The translations under genes and the position numbers were made by a program. Positions 49,430-54,860 of a stretch of 54,860 nucleotides of DNA are shown here, piece after piece. The DNA comes from Ruminococcaceae bacterium AB4001 (GTDB taxonomy: Bacteria > Bacillota > Clostridia > Saccharofermentanales > Saccharofermentanaceae): positions 1 to 54,860 of the forward strand of contig JHXJ01000022.1 in NCBI GenBank assembly GCA_000621765.1. The letters are read 5' to 3'. The notes below the pieces were generated by a model. That model was not told the DNA's origin. It made no database searches and saw nothing but the letters and a program-made list of their open reading frames with translations. Positions within the stretch are counted from its first letter, which is position 1. The number at the start of each line of letters is the position of its first letter.

Positions 49430-49435
49430 TATAAT
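49430..49435 (+). promoter_or_regulatory. -10 element of the DUF5104-like lipoprotein
   Basis: TATAAT at 49430-49435 preceded by GTGTTG; 65 bases before the ATG at 49500. No clear -35. Confidence 0.45.
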
Positions 49436-49499
49436 TGTTTCTGATTGGCGAAGAGCCTTGCCGGTTAATCTGACATATGAGGGATCATCGGGAAATATT

Positions 49500-50480
49500 A
49501 TGAAAAGAAATAGTGCGATTACCATAGCTGCGCTGCTTATGGCGCCGGTGTTTCTGTTTACCGGTTGCCTGCAGAGCCTCAGAGACTTCGGAAGGCATAT
49601 GGGAGGTCCCACGGGAAGTCTTGATGCTACTGCCAACGAGAAGTGCATTGCTGCATTTAATGCCATAAAGCAAAAAGACGAGGATAAGCTGAGAGAACTG
49701 TTCGCCGGCAATACAGCTGACGGCAACGAGATAAACAAACTGGTGAGAAGCATTCACGGAGACATTACTGACAGCACGCAGAGCGGCGGTCCGCTGTCGG
49801 TCCACTTCGGCTTCTCGACTGAAGATTATCACATGTTCCATAAGGAATTTAAGAACGTAAAAACTTCCGAGGGCGATGAGTATGAGATAAGGATGATTGC
49901 CTGCGCGGCGTCAAAGTACGACGACGATGACATAGGGGTCCAATACATCGTCCTGTACTGTGGCGGAGATATTATATGCAGGGCAGGCGGACTCATCGAA
50001 AGATACGATGAGCAGAAGATCCCCAAAGAACTTTCGGAAGTTGATTTCGGAGAAAAAAGTTATGGGAATGGTGCAGAAGCATACTGCAACAACCTGCTTT
50101 ACTATCTGAAAAATGGTGACGAGGACGGCTATGTCTCATTGTTCTGCGAAAAATATAAGAGCGTAGCCGGAGACTCCTTTGAAGAAATCATGGAAGAGAT
50201 CGGAGATATCGAGTCCATTTCACGGATAGACAAACTTGCCCAAGGAGAATGGAAAGACGATCACTGGGAGAATCTGGACGGCGATGTCAGCATCTTTGAC
50301 ATAGTCAATTCGGATGGCGAAAGATTTGAGATCCGCATGAATGTTGTTTTCGCAAATGAATACGATAAGGACAGGGTGGGGATACACTATTTCCAGATCC
50401 AGGAATCCGGTGATGAACTGAATGAATATTACGAGCACGATGCATTTTGGATATTGCAGTTTGGCATGGCTGTAGGCTGA
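49500..50480 (+). CDS. Lipoprotein with two DUF5104-like domains
   Basis: A 326-residue exported lipoprotein, with lipobox LFTGC near residue 22. Two related domains follow, about 45-150 and 185-315. Both start with a helix ending in a KxxDxxxxxxLF-type segment (NAIKQKDEDKLRELFAG; LYYLKNGDEDGYVSLFCE) and end with a paired strand (DDIGVQYIVLY; DRVGIHYFQIQ), as in DUF5104 proteins, which usually have a single copy. The start at 49500 has GGGAAA upstream. The peptidase T gene begins 12 bases after its stop and uses a ribosome site there, so the two are co-transcribed, although the function of the pairing is unclear. Confidence 0.72.
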   Translation: MKRNSAITIAALLMAPVFLFTGCLQSLRDFGRHMGGPTGSLDATANEKCIAAFNAIKQKDEDKLRELFAGNTADGNEINKLVRSIHGDITDSTQSGGPLSVHFGFSTEDYHMFHKEFKNVKTSEGDEYEIRMIACAASKYDDDDIGVQYIVLYCGGDIICRAGGLIERYDEQKIPKELSEVDFGEKSYGNGAEAYCNNLLYYLKNGDEDGYVSLFCEKYKSVAGDSFEEIMEEIGDIESISRIDKLAQGEWKDDHWENLDGDVSIFDIVNSDGERFEIRMNVVFANEYDKDRVGIHYFQIQESGDELNEYYEHDAFWILQFGMAVG

Positions 50481-50491
50481 CAGGAAAGATT

Positions 50492-51721
50492 ATGAGGGCG
50501 ATTGAAAGATTCTTACATTATATAACAGTTGATACTGCTTCAAGTGAAGAGAGCGGTAAGCATCCCAGTACTTCGGGGCAGTTTGACCTGGCAAGGGTCC
50601 TTGTGATGGATCTTCTCAGGATGGGAATCAGTGCCGGAGACATCACTTACGACGAAGAGCATTGTTATGTATATGCCAGACTTAAGGGTAATTCCGAACG
50701 TGACATTCCGGCAGTAGGATTCATATCTCATCTGGATACGTCTCCCGAAGCTTCCGGTAAGAATGTCAGGACACAGTTTGTATACGACTACGACGGTGGG
50801 GAAATCGAGCTGGGCAATGGCAAAATGCTGAGTCCGTCGGTCTTCCCGGAACTTCTGCTTTACAAGGGTCAGACGCTGATAACTACTGACGGACAGACTC
50901 TTCTCGGAGCCGACGACAAGGCAGGCATAGCAGAGATCATGTCGATGCTTGAATACTTTATAGAAAATCCTGATATCGAGCACGGCGATATCTGCGTTGC
51001 ATTTACTCCTGACGAGGAGATAGGCGAGGGTACGGAATTCTTTGACCTGAAGGCCTTTGGCGCAGATGTTGCATATACTGTCGACGGCGGAATATTGGGT
51101 GAGATATCTTACGAGAACTTTAATGCCGCTTCAGCGAAAATAACCATTAAAGGATGCAATGTCCATCCGGGCGAAGCTAAGGATAAGATGATCAATTCGC
51201 AGCGGATTGCATTTGAAATAGACGGAGCGATCCCTGCTGCCGAGCGTCCTGAAACGACGTGTGACAGGGAGGGGTTCTTCCACCTCTGCTCCATAAGCGG
51301 CGATGTCTCACAGACTACGATGAAATACATTATCAGAGATCACGACAAGAACCTTTTCGAAGAGAAGAAGGAAAGGATACGCAAGATCTGTGAGAAGACT
51401 ATGGCTGCCCATCCCGGATGCGGGATCACGGCAGACATCTCTGATACCTATTACAACATGATCGAAAAGATAATCCCGGACAATAAGCATATCGTCGACA
51501 TCTGTAAGCGCGCCATGAAAAAGGACGGAATAGAGCCTCTCGACGTGCCCGTAAGAGGCGGCACTGACGGCGCCATGCTGTCTTTTAAAGGCCTGCCTTG
51601 TCCGAATATCTGCGCCGGCGGTCACAACTTCCACGGTGTCTACGAATACATAAGCGTGGAGTCGATCGAAAAGATCACAAAGCTCCTGTCAGGTATCGTT
51701 CTGGAATTCGCGGACCGTTAA
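50492..51721 (+). CDS. pepT: Peptidase T, tripeptide aminopeptidase
   Basis: A 409-residue M20-family zinc peptidase that removes the N-terminal residue of tripeptides in the cytoplasm. Zinc ligands and catalytic residues are visible: His80 and Asp82 in SHLDTSPEASG, the bridging Asp141 in GADDKAG, Glu175-Glu176 in DEEIGEG and Asp near 197 in TVDGG, with the dimerisation-domain HPGEAKDKMINS following. Length is normal. The start at 50492 has AGGAAAG upstream; an upstream in-frame start would overlap the lipoprotein gene. Confidence 0.95.
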   Translation: MRAIERFLHYITVDTASSEESGKHPSTSGQFDLARVLVMDLLRMGISAGDITYDEEHCYVYARLKGNSERDIPAVGFISHLDTSPEASGKNVRTQFVYDYDGGEIELGNGKMLSPSVFPELLLYKGQTLITTDGQTLLGADDKAGIAEIMSMLEYFIENPDIEHGDICVAFTPDEEIGEGTEFFDLKAFGADVAYTVDGGILGEISYENFNAASAKITIKGCNVHPGEAKDKMINSQRIAFEIDGAIPAAERPETTCDREGFFHLCSISGDVSQTTMKYIIRDHDKNLFEEKKERIRKICEKTMAAHPGCGITADISDTYYNMIEKIIPDNKHIVDICKRAMKKDGIEPLDVPVRGGTDGAMLSFKGLPCPNICAGGHNFHGVYEYISVESIEKITKLLSGIVLEFADR

Positions 51722-51800
51722 TGTCATTGGCATCCGCACTGTAAATGTCTGCGGTGAAAAGAAATGGTACTTTTGGGTGATGTTATTAGTTTTTTTGTGC

Positions 51801-51819
51801 TGATAAAATAGTTTTATCA
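51801..51819 (+). promoter_or_regulatory. 19-base palindrome over the -10 of the LRR surface protein gene
   Basis: Arms TGATAAAA and TTTTATCA around TAG. A -10-like TAAAAT (51804-51809) lies inside it, 28 bases before the ATG at 51838. Confidence 0.5.
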
Positions 51820-51837
51820 AATCTTAAGGGGGTTCCT

Positions 51838-53430
51838 ATGAAAAAGAAAGTTCTGGTATCTTCATTGATAACAGGTGCTGTCGTTCTTGCGTCTTTCGGC
51901 ACGGTTCTTGCTTCCGTAATGAGCGGCGTATGCTGTTTCAGCGGCAGTACCACCATTTACGATTACAGGTATGACGAGTCTTCATACGTGTTGAATCTGA
52001 CCAAGACGGCAAAAGATTACACTCAGTATACTCCTACGAATATCGCCAGTTATTTATCGAAAGCCAAAAGGCTTAATCTTCACAATAAGTCCGGAAGTTA
52101 CAATTATTCTTTCACAGAGTTCTCTTCCATTACAAAGCTTGAATATCTTAACGTTTATGACAGCTGCAACCAGTTGAAGATCGGCAAGTACTGTCCTGAT
52201 CTTAAGAGGATCAAATTTGATGATAACCATAGTCAGGTGGTTTATATTAATCTGACCAACAGAGAATCCACGCTGATGCCGGAAATTATCTACGATGAGT
52301 CTGATGCAGAAGCATACGATACCGATTTCATTCTCGATTTTGATTATTACAAAGGATCCTCTGTAGTCATACCGGCGCAATATGGCAGGGATCCGCATAT
52401 TTATTACGGCTTTGAAAGTTCTCAATCGCTCAAGAACGTTGTATTCCTTTTGGGCACTCAAACGATTCAGCACTATGCATTTAGCAACTGCAAAAACCTC
52501 GAAACCGTAATCATACCGAAAACAGTTACGACGATCGAATACAATGCATTCAGGGACTGCACCAGTCTGAAGAGCATCAAGATCCCTTCTTCCGTAAGCT
52601 ATATCGGCATGAATGCCTTCAAGAATTCCGGCGTAAAGGACATCACGTTCGGCGGTACAGTTGCCCAGTGGATCAGCCTGGTCAAGGAATACGACAATAG
52701 CGGAGAATTTGTTGGAAATGCTCTCCACCTCGATGGCGCATTAATCCACTGTACTGATGGCGAACTTAGAGTTGATGAATCCAAGGTTAACCCCGGAAAA
52801 TATTATTACAATTTCCTGGGCTGGCATCAGAGAAATAACCACTGGTTCTATTTCGATGAGAACGGTGATGCTTATCTCAACCAGATCGCTGTGATCGACG
52901 GCAAGACATACGGCTTTGACGGTGATGGCCACATGATAACAGGCTGGGGCGAATTCAAGGGTAAATGGTATTACTTTAACAAGTCCGGCGTAATGCAGAC
53001 AGGATGGGTCAGTGATGGCGGCAAGTGGTATTACATGGATTCCAACGGTGTAATGCAGACCGGCTGGGTCAAGGACGGCGGCAAGTGGTATTACATGAAT
53101 TCTTCCGGCGCAATGCAGACAGGCTGGGTCAGCGACGGCGGCAAGTGGTACTACATGAATTCCTCCGGCGCAATGCAGACAGGCTGGGTCAGCGACGGCG
53201 GCAAGTGGTACTACATGAATGCATCCGGCGTAATGCAGACGGGCTGGATCCAGGACGGTGGCAAGTGGTATTACATGGAATCCAACGGTGTAATGCATAC
53301 AGGCTGGTTACTGGACGGTGGTAAGTGGTATTACCTTGAACCCGGATCAGGTGCGATGGTAACCGGTTCGAAGACCATAAACGGCAAAACTTACAACTTC
53401 AACTCAAGCGGTGTTTGTCTTAACCCTTGA
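51838..53430 (+). CDS. Secreted LRR (BspA-like) protein with cell-wall-binding repeats
   Basis: A 530-residue exported protein. The signal peptide covers about residues 1-25 (MKKKVLVSSLITGAVVLASF). Residues 60-285 contain leucine-rich repeats, with the BspA/LRR_5 type clearest at 195-270 (TIQHYAFSNCKNLETVIIPKTVTTI, YNAFRDCTSLKSIKIPSSV). Residues 325-530 are about ten CW_binding_1 (glucan/choline-binding-like) repeats of the form GWxxDGGKWYYMxxxGxMQT, which hold proteins on the cell surface. AAGGGGG precedes the ATG. The repeats predict non-covalent wall attachment with the LRR part exposed for adhesion. Confidence 0.9.
   Translation: MKKKVLVSSLITGAVVLASFGTVLASVMSGVCCFSGSTTIYDYRYDESSYVLNLTKTAKDYTQYTPTNIASYLSKAKRLNLHNKSGSYNYSFTEFSSITKLEYLNVYDSCNQLKIGKYCPDLKRIKFDDNHSQVVYINLTNRESTLMPEIIYDESDAEAYDTDFILDFDYYKGSSVVIPAQYGRDPHIYYGFESSQSLKNVVFLLGTQTIQHYAFSNCKNLETVIIPKTVTTIEYNAFRDCTSLKSIKIPSSVSYIGMNAFKNSGVKDITFGGTVAQWISLVKEYDNSGEFVGNALHLDGALIHCTDGELRVDESKVNPGKYYYNFLGWHQRNNHWFYFDENGDAYLNQIAVIDGKTYGFDGDGHMITGWGEFKGKWYYFNKSGVMQTGWVSDGGKWYYMDSNGVMQTGWVKDGGKWYYMNSSGAMQTGWVSDGGKWYYMNSSGAMQTGWVSDGGKWYYMNASGVMQTGWIQDGGKWYYMESNGVMHTGWLLDGGKWYYLEPGSGAMVTGSKTINGKTYNFNSSGVCLNP
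52981..53340 (+). repeat. Six in-frame 60-bp tandem repeats
   Basis: Six exact-length 60-bp units encode the central wall-binding repeats. Units 3 and 4 (53101-53160 and 53161-53220) differ at a single third-codon base, so they were copied recently or are kept uniform by recombination. Confidence 0.95.
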
Positions 53431-53463
53431 TCGGTTTTAATCTGGATGATTAACTGATCACTC

Positions 53464-53491
53464 AAAGCCTCCTCCGGGAGGCTTTGTTTTT
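53464..53491 (+). terminator. Intrinsic terminator of the LRR protein gene
   Basis: AAAGCCTCC (53464-53472) pairs with GGAGGCTTT (53477-53485) across four bases, followed by GTTTTT. Confidence 0.85.
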
Positions 53492-53531
53492 GGTGGAGGG
53501 CGGTCATTATTTATGTGCCCAATAAGAATGG

Positions 53532-53537
53532 TAAAAT
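53532..53537 (+). promoter_or_regulatory. Extended -10 promoter of the radical SAM gene
   Basis: TGGTAAAAT with TAAAAT at 53532-53537, about 80 bases before the ATG at 53615. Confidence 0.4.
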
Positions 53538-53614
53538 ATTCCTGCAAGACCAGAAATCATATCCGGACGGAAAGGCCAAACCCTGTCCGTCGCGCATAAA
53601 AAAGCAGGTGCGGG

Positions 53615-54487
53615 ATGCATTTTGTAGAGGCGAAGGGAATACTTCACAATAAAGGCGGATACAATGGTATGAATATATACCGCGGTTGTACGCACGGCTG
53701 CATTTATTGTGACAGCAGAAGCCTCTGTTACCAGTTCACACATCCTTTTGAAGACATTGAAGTTAAGCAGAATGCACCGGAGCTTCTCGAAACTGCGCTT
53801 AAGTCCAAGCGCAAGAAATGCATGATCGGCACGGGTTCGATGTCTGACCCATATATGCACTGTGAGACGAAGCTCAGGATGACCAGGAAGTGTCTGGAGA
53901 TAATCGACAGATACGGATTCGGTGTCGCCGTACAGACGAAGTCAGACAGGATCTTGGATGACATCGATCTTTTGGACAGCATCAATAAAAAAGCCAAGTG
54001 TGTAGTAGAGATCACTCTGACGACTTTTGATGACGATCTCTGCGCGATCCTGGAGCCGAATGTATGCAACACCAAAAGGCGTATCGAAGTATTGGAAGAG
54101 ATGCAGAAGAGGGGCATACCGACGGTCGTCTGGCTGAGCCCCATATTACCGTTCATTAACGATACCGAGGAAAACGTCAGATCTATCCTTAACGAATGCG
54201 TGCGCGTCGGCGTCAAAGGGATTATAAATTTCGGCATGGGGCTGACCCTGAGGGACGGCGACAGGGAATACTTCTACGATGCGCTGGACAGGCACTTCCC
54301 GGGACTTAAACAGAAATACATTATGACATATGGAAATGCGTATGAATTGGGCAGTCCCAATTCACGGAAACTGAACGGCATTTTCAGGAAGATATGCAAA
54401 GATAACGGAATCATGTACGATCCCGATGAGTGTTTTAGATATCTGAACGATCTGCCTGACAGACAAATGAGCATTTTCGATATTTAA
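53615..54487 (+). CDS. Radical SAM protein, SPL-like family
   Basis: A 290-residue radical SAM enzyme. The cluster-binding motif is RGCTHGCIYC with Cys25, Cys29 and Cys32 (C-x3-C-x2-C), followed by a conserved GTGSMSDPYM segment and QTKSDRILDDIDLL. These are features of the spore photoproduct lyase-like (SPL/Rv2578c) group, which is broader than true DNA repair enzymes. The conserved Cys of true SPL is not evident, so a repair role is not claimed. The gene is intact up to the IS110 element that starts just after it. Confidence 0.85.
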   Translation: MHFVEAKGILHNKGGYNGMNIYRGCTHGCIYCDSRSLCYQFTHPFEDIEVKQNAPELLETALKSKRKKCMIGTGSMSDPYMHCETKLRMTRKCLEIIDRYGFGVAVQTKSDRILDDIDLLDSINKKAKCVVEITLTTFDDDLCAILEPNVCNTKRRIEVLEEMQKRGIPTVVWLSPILPFINDTEENVRSILNECVRVGVKGIINFGMGLTLRDGDREYFYDALDRHFPGLKQKYIMTYGNAYELGSPNSRKLNGIFRKICKDNGIMYDPDECFRYLNDLPDRQMSIFDI

Positions 54488-54529
54488 AGGCAAAACATTT
54501 TTAAGGAGGCATGATAAAAAGTAAAACAG

Positions 54530-54742
54530 GGGCGATGTGAAAGCTATCACGGTTGTATTATTCAAGTACAACAGTGAGACAGAGTAGATACTAACTCGAC
54601 ATGTTTTTTGATCCAAAGAGGTCGCTAAGGAGAATGGGAAGTTAGCAATCGAATCATGCAGAGGTCGAAAAGGCCGAATAGGAGATTGGAAGCATCACCC
54701 AACAGAAGCTGTCTTGCTGAAGATACTTACGGAGGTAAGAAG
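54530..54742 (+). ncRNA. Probable IS110 bridge-type guide RNA region
   Basis: The non-coding left end of IS110-group elements encodes a structured RNA that brings target and donor DNA to the recombinase (established for IS621). Here about 210 bases upstream of the transposase contain hairpins such as GTTGTA/TACAAC (54552-54572), GCTAA/TTAGC (around 54626-54648) and AAGCTGTC-side pairings. RNA boundaries and guide loops cannot be defined without a covariance model. Confidence 0.5.
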
Positions 54743-54860
54743 ATGAGTAAGACAGAGGAAACAAGAAGGCTATGCGTGGGTGTAGATCTGCATAAGACAC
54801 AGTTCACGGTAAGCGCATTGACCGAAGACGGAGAATTAATTCTCCAGGAAGAATATCGAA
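54743..54860 (+). CDS. IS110-family transposase (DEDD recombinase), N-terminal 39 residues (partial)
   Basis: The start of an IS110 transposase, a RuvC-like DEDD recombinase. The visible part, with LCVGVDLHKTQFTV, carries the first catalytic Asp (Asp15) in the family's GVDLHK setting. GGAGG at 54731-54735 lies 7 bases before the ATG. Full-length members have about 320-420 residues; the C-terminal Tnp_20 domain with the catalytic Ser would be outside. No disruption is visible in the part shown. Confidence 0.9.
   Translation, partial: MSKTEETRRLCVGVDLHKTQFTVSALTEDGELILQEEYR

Larger units (their letters stand above)
54488..54860 (+). mobile_element. IS110-family insertion sequence, left part only (truncated by window edge)
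   Basis: An IS110-type transposase begins at 54743, preceded by about 255 bases without genes after the radical SAM stop. The outer tip lies somewhere between 54488 and about 54530; IS110 elements lack clear terminal inverted repeats, so the exact base cannot be fixed. The right end is outside the window. Confidence 0.8.

Noticed and set aside
52741-53298. Long minus-strand frame with 20-residue repeats
   Set aside because: It is the antisense image of the in-frame 60-bp repeats of the LRR protein and has no start site of its own.
53615-54487. True spore photoproduct lyase (splB)
   Set aside because: The radical SAM motif fits the wider family, but the sequence lacks the features needed to assign DNA repair.

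Overview
The window looks like chromosomal DNA of a fibre-degrading anaerobic Clostridia (Eubacteriales), plausibly from a rumen or gut. The evidence is moderate GC, strong AGGAGG-type ribosome sites with some GTG/TTG starts, sigma-A promoters often with an extended TGnTATAAT -10, lipobox lipoproteins, a BspA-like/cell-wall-binding-repeat surface protein, an HU protein, and two hemicellulose-trimming glycosidases (GH127, GH115). No rRNA, tRNA, CRISPR array or prophage was seen. Both ends lie inside insertion sequences (IS256 family on the left, IS110 family on the right), the usual pattern when an assembly stops at repeats.

Layout. 1-828: IS256-type element whose end truncates a Gly/His-rich membrane protein gene. 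1.3-3.1 kb: TetR regulator plus PAF-acetylhydrolase-like hydrolase, with a near-ideal promoter/operator. 3.3-5.8 kb: iron-sulfur flavoprotein-like reductase coupled to a GH127 arabinofuranosidase. 5.9-11.3 kb: PrsW-type protease with zinc ribbons, a GIY-YIG protein next to an unusual 62-bp repeat array, a GNAT-DUF4298 fusion, a HAD phosphatase and a MATE exporter. 11.5-16.6 kb: zinc-ribbon protein, second flavoprotein, TetR, a double cyclic-nucleotide-binding protein, HU, the second copy of the array and a methyltransferase. 16.7-19.5 kb: membrane protein, NUDIX, methyltransferase, unknown. 19.5-24.9 kb (minus strand): LacI-sensor/GGDEF protein, PEBP lipoprotein, AraC regulator, PrcB-like lipoprotein. 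25-40.3 kb: mostly zinc-ribbon membrane proteins, with GNATs, methyltransferases, a SGNH hydrolase, a TfoX-N protein and a phosphodiesterase-like enzyme. 40.4-54.5 kb, all plus strand: XRE regulator, CPBP protease, GH115 glucuronidase, ADP-ribosylglycohydrolase, two GNATs, lipoproteins, HEAT-repeat protein, peptidase T, LRR surface protein and a radical SAM enzyme.

How the genes fit together. Most are single-gene units with their own promoter and often their own terminator, so no single pathway spans the window. Recurring themes are zinc-ribbon proteins (nine), small-molecule or protein modification enzymes (five GNATs, four methyltransferases), envelope lipoproteins, and cytoplasmic hemicellulose oligomer trimming.

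The most unusual structure is a pair of intergenic arrays (7117-7240 and 15571-15694). Each is made of two 62-bp units in which GTTGACG-like and CGTCAAC-like heptamers sit at exactly conserved offsets 0, 12, 34 and 46. I do not recognise this element. The second notable item is the IS110 left end, which should encode a bridge-type guide RNA.
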